Below are positions 46,410 to 56,418 of a stretch of DNA of 64,000 bases, one piece after another. The notes under the pieces are model-generated. The model made no database searches. It had not been told where the DNA came from and was given only the letters and a program-made list of their open reading frames with translations. The DNA lies in the NCBI GenBank assembly GCA_029959865.1, contig JASCPE010000001.1:310001-374000 (forward strand). The letters are read 5' to 3'. Source of the DNA: Microbacteriaceae bacterium PS02070 (GTDB lineage: Bacteria > Actinomycetota > Actinomycetes > Actinomycetales > Microbacteriaceae). The position numbers and the translations under genes are program-made. How positions within the stretch are numbered: position 1 is the stretch's first letter; each line of letters opens with the position of its first letter.

Positions 46410-46845
46410 CGTCGTCGTCCTTTCCGATCGTGCAGAAGTGCTCGGCGACCAGGGCGGCAGCGATCAGGACGACGCCACCGACGATCGTCGCCACGATCGC
46501 TCCCGTCGAGCCTAACGGGGGCGAGACGGGTCGAGTGAGGAGAAAGACGAGCAGGCCGACGGCCAGGCCCGCCACGATCGCCCCGACCAGGCTGGATGCT
46601 TTCGACATTGCGGCCACGCGCACCGCACGGAACGGGTCGACCGGGTCTCCCCCGCTCTTGGCCCGGCGGATCGGCAACGCGATGACCACGAGCAGCACGC
46701 CGAGGAGAACCAAAAGGATCGGCAGGAGGTAGGACGGGGTGAAGGTGGGGCGCCCCGCCGAGGTGAGGGTGTGGTCGAGGAGAAACCCGACCGCAGCGGC
46801 AGCGAGGGCGGCGAGCGCCAGCACGCTGATCCGGGTCGGTTTCAC
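46357..46845 (-). CDS. DUF3180 membrane protein
   Basis: 162 residues with four hydrophobic segments (LALAALAAAAVGFLLDHTLT, LLPILLVLLGVLLVVIALPI, SLVGAIVAGLAVGLLVFLLT and AIVATIVGGVVLIAAALVAE) and an Arg-rich cytosolic loop (PIRRAKSGGDPVDPFRAVRV). DUF3180 is an actinobacterial family of unknown role, regularly found between folK and PH-domain genes. The acidic C-terminus (KDDDDDQPGPDEPG) overlaps the next gene by 53 bases. Confidence 0.88.
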   Translation of the reverse strand: MKPTRISVLALAALAAAAVGFLLDHTLTSAGRPTFTPSYLLPILLVLLGVLLVVIALPIRRAKSGGDPVDPFRAVRVAAMSKASSLVGAIVAGLAVGLLVFLLTRPVSPPLGSTGAIVATIVGGVVLIAAALVAEHFCTIGKDDDDDQPGPDEPGLGLTHRD

Positions 46846-47327
46846 TGTGATTCCCCCAAGCCCGCGAGAAGATCGGGCACGCTGCCGTACCCCGGAAGCA
46901 CGGCCTGCGAGTCAATGCTCGCCCACGGAGCGAGAACGAACGCCCGCTCCGCGGCACGGGGATGCGGCAGGATCAGATCCGGATCGTCCATCACGACCTC
47001 ACCGAGGGTGATGAGATCGAGATCGAGCGTGCGGTCGGTCCAGCGCGCTCCAGTACGGACCCTGCCGTGGCGCTGCTCCACGGCTTGCAGGTGTTCCAGA
47101 AGTTCGCGCGCCTCCAGAGTCGTGTCCAGCAGCGCGACGGTGTTGAGGTACGGCGGCGCATCGGGGTCGGGTCCGGTCAGAGTCACGGCGATGGTCTCGA
47201 TCGGCGTGGCGACGGCGCGCACGCGCGTGCCGGGAAGAAGTGCCAGCTCATCGATCGCGCGGGCAATGCTCTCCGCCCGGTCGCCGAGGTTCGCGCCGAT
47301 CGCGATGACTGCCTCACGCGCGCTCAT
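46842..47327 (-). CDS. folK: 2-amino-4-hydroxy-6-hydroxymethyldihydropteridine diphosphokinase
   Basis: 161 residues. HPPK transfers pyrophosphate from ATP to hydroxymethyldihydropterin for folate synthesis. The family signatures are AIGANLGDRAESI at the start and the metal- and ATP-binding RTGARWTDRTLDLDLITLG, with HPRAAERAFVLAPW near the end. It overlaps folB and DUF3180 by 4 bases each, as part of a tightly packed folate operon. Confidence 0.96.
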   Translation of the reverse strand: MSAREAVIAIGANLGDRAESIARAIDELALLPGTRVRAVATPIETIAVTLTGPDPDAPPYLNTVALLDTTLEARELLEHLQAVEQRHGRVRTGARWTDRTLDLDLITLGEVVMDDPDLILPHPRAAERAFVLAPWASIDSQAVLPGYGSVPDLLAGLGESQ

Positions 47328-47692
47328 CGGGGCTCCCTGTCGCGACGGATCCGCACCCGAACGTCCGCGAACTCCGCGGGGATGGGTGCGTGCGGTTTGT
47401 GCACGGTGACCTCGACCGCGTCAACGAGGGCGTACGTCAGCGCCACATCCGCGATGCGTTGGGCGAGGGTCTCGATGAGGTTCACGGGATCGCCTTCGAT
47501 CACGCCGACGATCGAGGTGGCCAGTTCTCCGTAGTGCACGGTGAAGGCGACGTCGTCGCGCGAGACCGCTCGGTGGATGTCGAGTTCGAGGATCACGTCG
47601 ACGACAAACTCCTGCCCCTCTTCGCGTTCGTGATCGAAGACCCCGTGGTGCCCGGTTGCTCGCAGGCCGATCAGCTCGATGCGGTCGCTCAT
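47324..47692 (-). CDS. folB: Dihydroneopterin aldolase
   Basis: 122 residues catalysing dihydroneopterin to 6-hydroxymethyldihydropterin plus glycolaldehyde. The substrate-binding GLRATGHHGVFDHEREEGQ region, the VHYGELATSIVGVI helix and the C-terminal VTVHKPHAPIPAEFADV with its catalytic lysine are typical. ATG 47692 is chosen over upstream ATGs because it gives the normal length and lies in the 4-base overlap with folP. Confidence 0.95.
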   Translation of the reverse strand: MSDRIELIGLRATGHHGVFDHEREEGQEFVVDVILELDIHRAVSRDDVAFTVHYGELATSIVGVIEGDPVNLIETLAQRIADVALTYALVDAVEVTVHKPHAPIPAEFADVRVRIRRDREPR

Positions 47693-48483
47693 GCGGATCC
47701 CTTCCATGCGGACGCGATCGTCAGGGCATCCACGGTCGCCTGCACGTCGTGCACGCGCACGCCCCATGCGTGTTCCTGTGCCGCGAGGACGCTCGTGACG
47801 GCGGTGGCGAGATCGCGGCGGGCGATGTCGTCCGTTGCAAGTGCGTCCTGCAGGAAGCGCTTGCGGCTCGCGCCGACGAGCACGCGGTAGCCGAGGGTGG
47901 CGATCCGCTCGAGCTGTCGGAGCACAGACCAGTTGTCTTCGCCCCGTTTGCCGAAGCCGATGCCCGGGTCCACGATGATGCGCTCGGGCGCGATCCCTGC
48001 CGCCCGGGCGGCGTCCACTCTTTCGTGGAGCTCTGCCATCACCTCGGAGACGACGTCGTCGTAGTGCGCGCGGGCGTACATATCGTCGGAGGGGCCTCGC
48101 CAGTGCCCGAGGACGATCTCCGCGCCGGCGGCGGCCACAGCGGGCAGCATCGCGGGGTCAGCCTGTCCCCCCGAGACGTCGTTGACGATCCTCGCACCCG
48201 CCCGGCAGGCTGCCGCCGCTGTCTCCGCGTTCATCGTGTCGATGCTGACGCTGATGCCCTCCCCCGCGAGGAATGCGACGACCGGCTCGATGCGAGCGCG
48301 CTCGATGTCCCGCGGGATGCGGTGCGCGCCGGGCCTGGTCGATTCGCCGCCGACGTCGATGATGTCGGCACCAGCGGCCACGAGGGAACGGGCGTGTGCG
48401 ATGGCCTTCTCCGGGGCGAGGTAGTCGCCGCCATCGCTGAACGAATCCTCCGTCACGTTCACGATGCCCATGACGAGAGTCAT
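47689..48483 (-). CDS. folP: Dihydropteroate synthase
   Basis: 264 residues joining p-aminobenzoate to the pterin, the sulfonamide target. The conserved loops are present: MGIVNVTEDSFSDGG at the start, GADIIDVGGESTRPGA, a INDVSGG-type loop (IVNDVSGGQAD), and the late GASRKRFL (sulfonamide loop). ATG 48483 is chosen because it precedes the first beta strand and overlaps the folE stop by 4 bases. Downstream it overlaps folB. Confidence 0.97.
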   Translation of the reverse strand: MTLVMGIVNVTEDSFSDGGDYLAPEKAIAHARSLVAAGADIIDVGGESTRPGAHRIPRDIERARIEPVVAFLAGEGISVSIDTMNAETAAAACRAGARIVNDVSGGQADPAMLPAVAAAGAEIVLGHWRGPSDDMYARAHYDDVVSEVMAELHERVDAARAAGIAPERIIVDPGIGFGKRGEDNWSVLRQLERIATLGYRVLVGASRKRFLQDALATDDIARRDLATAVTSVLAAQEHAWGVRVHDVQATVDALTIASAWKGSA

Positions 48484-49064
48484 AACGCACCCGCCAGGGC
48501 GACGATCTCCGTCCGCGCGGCGGGATTGGCGAGTTCTCCTCGGGCGGCGATCGTCACAGTCGCGGCATCTGGCTGGGTGCCACCGCGCATCGTGACGCAC
48601 TCGTGCACGGCGTCCAGGATCACCAGGACTCCGCGCGCGTCCAGGGCATGGTCAATGGTGTCGGCGATCTGCTCCCCCAGTCGCTCCTGCACTTGCGGGC
48701 GCGACGAGAGGATTTGGACGACCTTCGGCAACGCGCCGAGCCCGACGACCTGCTCCCCGGGGAGATAGGCGATGTGGGCGCGTCCGGCGAAGGGAAGGAG
48801 GTGATGTTCGCATACGGACCGGAACCGGATGTCGCGGAGGAGAACGGCTCCCGAGGGAAGGGTGTCGGGCGCGGGACCACGGGCGACCGAGATGGTGTGC
48901 GCGAGAGGCTCGGCGGGGTCTTTACCGATGCCGTCGAAGAATTCCGCGTAGGAGTCAGCGACACGCGCGGGCGTTGCTTTCAAACCAGGACGGTCGGGGT
49001 CCTCCCCGATCGCCTGGAGCAGCTCACGCACCAGGGTCGCCACACGCTCTCGATCGACGGCCAC
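48480..49064 (-). CDS. folE: GTP cyclohydrolase I
   Basis: 194 residues making dihydroneopterin triphosphate from GTP, the first folate step. Zinc and active-site residues appear in RSVCEHHLLPFAGRAHIAYL and in HECVTMRGG; the GEQIADTIDHAL helix is also conserved. Starts at GTG 49064, ten bases after the ftsH stop. First of the overlapping fol genes. Confidence 0.97.
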   Translation of the reverse strand: MAVDRERVATLVRELLQAIGEDPDRPGLKATPARVADSYAEFFDGIGKDPAEPLAHTISVARGPAPDTLPSGAVLLRDIRFRSVCEHHLLPFAGRAHIAYLPGEQVVGLGALPKVVQILSSRPQVQERLGEQIADTIDHALDARGVLVILDAVHECVTMRGGTQPDAATVTIAARGELANPAARTEIVALAGAL

Positions 49065-49073
49065 GGTGCGAGC

Positions 49074-51077
<2,004 letters not shown>

Positions 51078-51141
51078 GATTCGATCAGGGTACAGGCCGA
51101 CTCTTTAGGCACGGCTGTGCGTTCGTCCAGGGCGTAGCGGG

Positions 51142-51693
51142 CTACGCGTAGACGTGTGGTGCGAGAACAGCGACGTCCCGCAGGTTGCGATACTCGTCGG
51201 CGTAGTCGAGGCCGTACCCGACGACGAAGTCATTGGGGATGTCGAACCCGACGTAACGGCAGTCGATCTGCACCTTCATCGCGTCGGGCTTGCGCAGCAG
51301 CGCCAGGATCTCGATCGACTCGGCGCCGCGGCTGGCGAAGTTATCCAGAAGCCAACTCAGGGTCAGTCCGGAGTCGATGATGTCCTCGACGATGAGGACG
51401 TGCTTTCCGTGCAGATCGGTATCCAGGTCCTTGCGGATCTGCACGACGCCGCTGGACTTCGTGCCCGCCCCATAGGAGGAGACGGCCATCCAGTCGATCA
51501 TCACGTGGCGGTTCAGGCGCCGAGAGAAGTCGGCCATCACCATGATTGCGCCTTTGAGGACGCCGACCAGCAGCAGTTCTTTCCCGTCGTAGTCCGATTC
51601 GACCTGGAGGGCGAGCTCATCCAGCTTCGAGAGGATCTCCTCCTCCGTGACGAGGACGTCGGTGAGCTGATCCGAGATGTCTGCCGCGCGCAT
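51142..51693 (-). CDS. hpt: Hypoxanthine-guanine phosphoribosyltransferase
   Basis: 183 residues for purine salvage (hypoxanthine or guanine plus PRPP). The PRPP loop VLIVEDIIDSGLTLSWLL and the purine-binding GFDIPNDFVVGYGLDYAD segment are typical, as is VGVLKGAIMVMADFSRRL. ATG 51693 gives the exact family length. Sits upstream of ftsH on the same strand, 64 bases apart, the standard tilS-hpt-ftsH order, interrupted here by a DUF937 gene. Confidence 0.97.
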   Translation of the reverse strand: MRAADISDQLTDVLVTEEEILSKLDELALQVESDYDGKELLLVGVLKGAIMVMADFSRRLNRHVMIDWMAVSSYGAGTKSSGVVQIRKDLDTDLHGKHVLIVEDIIDSGLTLSWLLDNFASRGAESIEILALLRKPDAMKVQIDCRYVGFDIPNDFVVGYGLDYADEYRNLRDVAVLAPHVYA

Positions 51694-51804
51694 GCGGTCG
51701 AGTCTACGACGCCGCGTCACACAGACACATCCGTGGGCGACGGGCCATGTGATGCCTATGATGGGCGCGACGCCACAATGTCTGTGGCGAAGAGGAGCAG
51801 AAAA

Positions 51805-52332
51805 ATGGCTGGACTGGACGATATTCTCGCGTCGCTTCCGATCGATCAGATCGCTTCCAAGTTGGGAGTGGACAAGACGACTGCGGCGAACGCGGTCAAG
51901 GAGGGCGGCGGCGCGATCCTGAGCGGACTGCAGCAGAACGCGGCAACGCCGGACGGGTCGGCGGCGATCGAGAAGGCGTTGGAGAAGCACAGCGGCGGCG
52001 CGCAGGCGTCCTCCGTAGATGACGTCGACGAGGTCGACGGCAGCAAGATCCTCGGCCACATCTTCGGCGACAAGAAGGACGACGTCGTGAAGGGCCTCAA
52101 TGAGGAACCTCAGACCTCCGGCATCGACTTCGGCAAGCTCCTCCCGGTCCTTGCCCCGATCGTGATGGGACTGGTCGCGAAGAACCGTTCGACGGGGTCG
52201 ACGGAGTCGACGGATGCTCAGGGCGGCGGGATCGGCGACGTCATCGGCGGGCTGCTCGGAGGTGGCTCCTCTTCGGGCGGCGGTTTCGACATCGGCGGGA
52301 TCATCAGCAACCTCTTCGGCGGAAAGCGCTGA
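51805..52332 (+). CDS. DUF937 protein (YidB-like)
   Basis: 175 residues. The DUF937 region (about 1-140) begins with DDILASLPIDQIASKLGVDK and includes LSGLQQNAATPDGSAAIEKAL and KLLPVLAPIVMGLVAK. The Gly/Ser-rich C-terminus GGLLGGGSSSGGGFDIGGII is typical. Function unknown; related proteins are small, low-complexity and often exported or cell-associated, though no signal peptide is present here. It is inserted on the opposite strand between hpt and tilS. Confidence 0.88.
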   Translation: MAGLDDILASLPIDQIASKLGVDKTTAANAVKEGGGAILSGLQQNAATPDGSAAIEKALEKHSGGAQASSVDDVDEVDGSKILGHIFGDKKDDVVKGLNEEPQTSGIDFGKLLPVLAPIVMGLVAKNRSTGSTESTDAQGGGIGDVIGGLLGGGSSSGGGFDIGGIISNLFGGKR

Positions 52333-52351
52333 CGACTCCGAAGTGACCGCT

Positions 52352-52388
52352 CGAGGGCGGGTGGTGCTCAGCGCATCGCCCGCCCTCG
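52352..52388. terminator. Bidirectional terminator between DUF937 and tilS
   Basis: CGAGGGCGGG (52352-52361) and CCCGCCCTCG (52379-52388) form a perfect 10-bp stem with a 17-base loop in the gap between the convergent DUF937 and tilS genes. Confidence 0.7.
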
Positions 52389-52428
52389 CCGTCTGTGCCC
52401 CTCGCGCTCGGCGGGACTGGCGGCCGGT

Positions 52429-53421
52429 TCAGGTCGCGTTCGCCGTGAACTCGATGAGTCCTCCTCGGCGCGCGGCGCGACATCCCGGCAGATCGATGGG
52501 ACCCTGACCGCGATAGTCGGTCGCGAGCCGGGCGACCTCGAGGGTCTGTGACCGGGTGAGGGACGTACCGAACTCGCTGTCGACGACGTAGCGGATGATG
52601 CGATGGCGGATCGCCGCCGGGTTGGCGGCGAGCGCGCCAACGGACACGGCGATGCCCGCCTCGGCAGGCTCGACGATGTCCTCGATCGTCTCGGCGATCA
52701 TCTCGTCGAATGCGGCTGCGTCTTCGCGCAGCCCGTCCGCGGTACGTGCGAGGGCTTCAGCGACGCCGGGGCCCAGCTCCCGCTCGAGCATCGGCAGCAC
52801 GTGGGCGCGAACACGCACGCGGGCGAAGCGGTCGTCGGTGTTGTGCGGGTCTTCCCACGGAGTGAGGGCCTCGGCGACGCACGCGAGACGGGTGGTCTCG
52901 CGTCGAAGCGAGAGCAACGGCCGCAGCCAGAGGAGGCCGTGCGCGGTGCGCTCGGGGGCCATACCGCCCAGACTCGTGGCGCCGGAACCTCGCGCAAGGC
53001 CTAGCAGCACGGTTTCGGCTTGATCGTCGAGCGTGTGTCCGAGGAGCACAGCGGTCGCGCCGTAGCGACGGGCAGCAGCGGCGAGCGCGTCGTATCGGGC
53101 GCGCCGGGCGGCTGCCTCCGGGCCGCCTTCGGTACCGACGGTAACCGACACCACGTCGGCTTCCAGGCCGAGACCCCGCGCCTTTTCCGCAGCCGCCTCT
53201 GCGATGGCCGCGGATCCCGGCTGAAGGCCATGATCGATCGTCACTGCACGCACACGCGCACCGATGGCTCGCGCTTCGAACGCGGTCGCGGCGGCCAGCG
53301 CGAGTGAGTCCGCTCCGCCGGACAGGGCGACGACGATTGTCCCCTCCCGTCCCGCGATCGCTGTGCGCACGGCGCGACGGACCTCGGCGACGGCGGGCGC
53401 GAGGGGAGGACGGTGATCCAT
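52429..53421 (-). CDS. tilS: tRNA(Ile)-lysidine synthetase
   Basis: 330 residues; it modifies C34 of tRNA-Ile(CAU) to lysidine, needed to read AUA codons. N-terminal PP-loop ATPase with [12 protein letters not shown], then [19 protein letters not shown] and a [10 protein letters not shown] region; the C-terminus is a shorter TilS specific part. ATG 53421 is used for a normal start. Divergent from ppa with 93 bases between, which must hold both promoters. Confidence 0.93.
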   Translation of the reverse strand: MDHRPPLAPAVAEVRRAVRTAIAGREGTIVVALSGGADSLALAAATAFEARAIGARVRAVTIDHGLQPGSAAIAEAAAEKARGLGLEADVVSVTVGTEGGPEAAARRARYDALAAAARRYGATAVLLGHTLDDQAETVLLGLARGSGATSLGGMAPERTAHGLLWLRPLLSLRRETTRLACVAEALTPWEDPHNTDDRFARVRVRAHVLPMLERELGPGVAEALARTADGLREDAAAFDEMIAETIEDIVEPAEAGIAVSVGALAANPAAIRHRIIRYVVDSEFGTSLTRSQTLEVARLATDYRGQGPIDLPGCRAARRGGLIEFTANAT

Positions 53422-53514
53422 GCTCTCGACGGTAGCGGGCTTGATGTTCGCATGAGAACGCGCCGCCCGGTTAGGCTGTACGGCGGTAATCACAGTCCAC
53501 GAAGGAGTTCCCCC

Positions 53515-54048
53515 ATGGGTGCGTACGACGCCGTTATCGAGATCCCGCGCGGGAGCCGCGTCAAGTACGAGGTCGATCACGGAACGGGGCGCGTGTTCCT
53601 GGATCGCGTGCTCTTCACGCCGATGGGGTACCCCGCGAACTACGGGTTCTTCGAGAACACCCTCGGTGAGGACGGCGACCCGCTCGATGTGTTGTTGCTC
53701 CTGGACCGCGACCTGCACCCCGGCGTCCTCGCGAAGGTTCGTCCCGTTGCCGTGCTGAAGATGCTGGACGAGGCGGGCGGGGACGACAAGGTCGTCGCGG
53801 TGCTTGCCAAGGACCCCCGGTGGGACCACATCCAAGACGTGAGCGACCTGGACGAGTGGACGAAGGGTGAGATCGGTCACTTCTTCGAGCACTACAAGGA
53901 TCTCGAGCCCGGCAAGTGGGTCAAGGTCGATGACTGGGCGGACGCCGCCGAGGCTGAGCGGCTCGTCTCTGAGGCGTTCGCACGCTTCGACGAGCACGAG
54001 GGACAGACCAAGACGCAGGGTGAGGGCGAAGCGCCCAAGACGCTCTGA
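53515..54048 (+). CDS. ppa: Inorganic pyrophosphatase (family I)
   Basis: 177-residue cytosolic enzyme hydrolysing PPi to two phosphates. Family I landmarks are [36 protein letters not shown] and the metal-binding [19 protein letters not shown] ribosome-binding site before ATG 53515. The last 15 residues ([13 protein letters not shown]) are a non-conserved acidic tail. A terminator follows at 54067. Confidence 0.97.
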   Translation: MGAYDAVIEIPRGSRVKYEVDHGTGRVFLDRVLFTPMGYPANYGFFENTLGEDGDPLDVLLLLDRDLHPGVLAKVRPVAVLKMLDEAGGDDKVVAVLAKDPRWDHIQDVSDLDEWTKGEIGHFFEHYKDLEPGKWVKVDDWADAAEAERLVSEAFARFDEHEGQTKTQGEGEAPKTL

Positions 54049-54066
54049 ACGCCAGAACTCGAAGAG

Positions 54067-54098
54067 ACCCGGTCATCTCATGATGGCCGGGTTTCTTG
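54067..54098 (+). terminator. Terminator of ppa
   Basis: ACCCGGTCAT / ATGGCCGGGT 10-bp stem (one G-U pair) with a 6-base loop, followed by TTCTTGCT. Lies 19 bases past the ppa stop and also between ppa and the convergent endopeptidase gene. Confidence 0.8.
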
Positions 54099-54107
54099 CT
54101 CGCGGGC

Positions 54108-55580
54108 TCAGAAGTAGATGCCGCGATCGCCCATGAAGGAGGCCGGGTTCACGGGTGCGCCATTGACGTACACCTCGAAGTGGAGGTGGCAGCCGGTGGA
54201 GGCGCCGGTCGTGCCGGCGTAAGCGATCAGCTGCCCCGAGGAGACGCGGGATCCGACGCCCACGAGCATTCCGCCGGGGCGGATGTGCGCGTACCCGCTA
54301 CCGAGCCCGCTGCCGTGATCGAGCTTGATGTAGTTGCCGTAGCTGCCGTTATAGGAGGCGAAGACGACAGTGCCGGAATGCGCGGCGTAGATGCCCGCAC
54401 CGCACCCGTTGGCGAGGTCGATTCCGTAGTGGTAGGGACGCGTGCAGTAGCCGTTGCTACAGATCGATTGGCGCGGACCGTAGCTCCCTGTCACCCACCC
54501 GCTGTGCGGCTTCGACCATCCGCCGGAGCCGCTGGATCCGCCGCCGGAGCTTGAGCCACCCCCGCCGGAGCCACCACCGGATGAGCCTCCGCTCGACCCG
54601 CCACTCGAGGATCCGCCCGATCCCCCGTTGCTCGCAGCCTGCTCCTGAGCGGCCTTCTCCCGTGCAGCCTTCTCGGCGGCTGCCTGCGCCGCGGCCTGAC
54701 GAGCTGCTTCTTCACGTGCCTTGCGCTCGCGCTCTTCGCGGGCCTTGCGCTCGGCTTCGACGCCGGCTTTGTACCCCTCGACCGTCTTCGCGGTGGTGTC
54801 CTTGAGCGCTTCGAGCTGCGCCTGCAGAACGACAAGGTGTTCGGTCTGCGCGTCGTAGGCAGCCTGCGCCGCGACTGCGGCGTCCTGCGCGGCCACCATC
54901 TTGGATTCGGCGATCTTCTGGAGCTCGTCACGCTCGTCGCGTGCAACGACAGCCTGGTCGGTGAGGCTCTGCGCGGTGTCGCGCGCGGCGATCGCATCGG
55001 CATAGACCGAGCGGTTGACCTCGACGAGCTTGTCCATCGCGCCCAGGCGCGTGAGGAGGTCGTCGGCGCTCTCGGCGGAGCCGGAGAAGAAGAGTTCGAG
55101 GGTGGTGTCGTCGCCGCCGTTGCGATACATCTGCGCGGCGACGCGGCCGGCTTTGTCCGCGGAATCGGCGGCACGGAGAGCCTCCTCGTCGGCCTGTGCC
55201 TGGAGGTCGGTCGCGCGTTGGGCGGCTTCGAAGTAGTCCTGCTGCGCTTCCCAGAACTCGGCGGAGAGCTGCTCGGCGACGGCCTGCGTGCGCTGGACCT
55301 CGTCTTGGAGGGATTGAATCAGCCCCTCGATGCGCGCGATCTCCGTGGCCTTCTTACCCTCGTTCGCGCGTGCGGCTTCCACGTCTTCCCAAGACGGATA
55401 GTCGGCGGCGAAGGCGACGGAGCCGAACGCTGCACCGGAGAACGCGAGCGCGGCAGCGCCGATGGCACCAAAGCCGAGCGCACGCCGCCGGGAGACGTTG
55501 TATCCGAGCGCGCGCCACTCACCGGCGGTGGGCGCACAATCCAGGCACTCTCCGCGGTCGCCGTCGGGCTCGGGACGCAC
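54108..55580 (-). CDS. M23-family peptidoglycan endopeptidase with coiled coil
   Basis: 490 residues. A cytosolic N-terminal stretch with a CxxC pair (GECLDCAP) precedes a twin-arginine-like signal (SRRRALGFGAIGAAALAFSG) cleaved after AFA. Residues about 70-330 are coiled coil with alternating Ala/Glu-rich heptads, then a Gly/Ser-rich linker (about 330-370), then the LytM/M23 domain with zinc ligands HYGIDLA and HLHFEV. Related to FtsEX-regulated and RipA-type coiled-coil hydrolases that act at division. It cuts peptide cross-bridges in the cell wall. Convergent with ppa. Confidence 0.92.
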   Translation of the reverse strand: MRPEPDGDRGECLDCAPTAGEWRALGYNVSRRRALGFGAIGAAALAFSGAAFGSVAFAADYPSWEDVEAARANEGKKATEIARIEGLIQSLQDEVQRTQAVAEQLSAEFWEAQQDYFEAAQRATDLQAQADEEALRAADSADKAGRVAAQMYRNGGDDTTLELFFSGSAESADDLLTRLGAMDKLVEVNRSVYADAIAARDTAQSLTDQAVVARDERDELQKIAESKMVAAQDAAVAAQAAYDAQTEHLVVLQAQLEALKDTTAKTVEGYKAGVEAERKAREERERKAREEAARQAAAQAAAEKAAREKAAQEQAASNGGSGGSSSGGSSGGSSGGGSGGGGSSSGGGSSGSGGWSKPHSGWVTGSYGPRQSICSNGYCTRPYHYGIDLANGCGAGIYAAHSGTVVFASYNGSYGNYIKLDHGSGLGSGYAHIRPGGMLVGVGSRVSSGQLIAYAGTTGASTGCHLHFEVYVNGAPVNPASFMGDRGIYF

Positions 55581-55781
55581 GTCTATCCTTCTTTCACACC
55601 AGTAACATCAGTCACACTAGCAACGTGGGTCCGATCTCGAAAGGGTTCCGGATCGGCCACGAACGCACACGCGTGCCTCCATCTTGGACCCTGTGTCGCC
55701 CGAGCGGTGTATTCGATTCGCGTTTTCGCTCGGGCATGCGTATGCTTGAGCGTCGGTAAGCGTGAGTTTTCGAACTCACTC

Positions 55782-55857
55782 GGCCCCATCGTTTAGCGGC
55801 CTAGGACGCCGCCCTTTCACGGCGGTAGCACGGGTTCGAATCCCGTTGGGGTCACCA
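55782..55857 (+). tRNA. tRNA-Glu(TTC)
   Basis: Acceptor stem GGCCCCA / TGGGGTC, anticodon loop CTTTCAC with anticodon TTC, T-arm GGGTTCGAATCCC. The 3' CCA is encoded (55855-55857). Confidence 0.96.
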
Positions 55858-55876
55858 AAAAACTGAATAACATCAT

Positions 55877-55950
55877 GGCCCTGTAGCGCAGTTGGTTAGC
55901 GTGCCGCCCTGTCACGGCGGAGGTCGCGGGTTCAAGTCCCGTCAGGGTCG
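55877..55950 (+). tRNA. tRNA-Asp(GTC)
   Basis: Acceptor GGCCCTG / CAGGGTC, anticodon loop CTGTCAC giving GTC, T-arm GGGTTCAAGTCCC. No encoded CCA. Nineteen bases after tRNA-Glu. Confidence 0.96.
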
Positions 55951-56020
55951 CTCCAAGCGACGGGCCCTTTGTTCACACAGAGGGCCTTTCGTCTCGGACG
56001 CGGCAGCCGCACTGCCGCGC

Positions 56021-56093
56021 GGCTCTGTAGCTCAGTTGGTAGAGCGTTCGACTGAAAATCGAAAGGTCACCGGATCGATGCCGGTCGGAGCCA
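56021..56093 (+). tRNA. tRNA-Phe(GAA)
   Basis: Acceptor GGCTCTG / CGGAGCC, anticodon loop CTGAAAA giving GAA, T-arm CCGGATCGATGCCGG. No encoded CCA. Third gene of the Glu-Asp-Phe tRNA cluster. Confidence 0.95.
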
Positions 56094-56121
56094 CACGGGT
56101 GATCGTTACAATCACCCCAGA

Positions 56122-56158
56122 AACCCTCGCGTAGCTTCTACATCGCGGGGGTTTTGCC
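56122..56158 (+). terminator. Terminator of the tRNA cluster
   Basis: AACCCTCGCG / CGCGGGGGTT stem (one G-U pair) with a 12-base loop followed by TTTT and GCCTTTCC, 29 bases past tRNA-Phe. Confidence 0.8.
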
Positions 56159-56283
56159 TTTCCGCGGTGATGCGCAGCCCACGAACGGCTCCCGCACACG
56201 CTGGCGAATCACCCGGCGCGTCTCAGCCAATTCTCAGCTTCCGTGGCCACCATGACACGGAGACGGTTCTCGTTCGTACGCTT

Positions 56284-56322
56284 CACCCGCTGGGAGGGTG
56301 GGCTTGCCCCTGGGAAGGCAAG
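56284..56322 (+). promoter_or_regulatory. Tandem hairpins with CTGGGA loops in the lcp leader
   Basis: Hairpin A: CACCC (56284-56288), loop GCTGGGA, GGGTG (56296-56300). Hairpin B: CTTGCC (56303-56308), loop CCTGGGAA, GGCAAG (56317-56322). Two bases separate them, and both loops present CTGGGA. A CGCG-TTAT-CGCG hairpin and another CTGGGGGAA follow. This region precedes the LCP gene by about 100 bases and probably lies in its 5' UTR. I do not match it to a known riboswitch class. Confidence 0.5.
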
Positions 56323-56418
56323 TCGCGTTATCGCGTCCGGGTAATGCCGTCTGCCATCTGGGGGAAGCATGAGCATTACAGTCATCACGCTTTCGGGGCG
56401 CCCGCTCCGTGAGCACAC

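Noticed and set aside
56160..56418. c-di-AMP, c-di-GMP or cobalamin riboswitch
   Set aside because: Hairpins are present, but the conserved core sequences of these classes are not recognised; kept as an unassigned structured leader.
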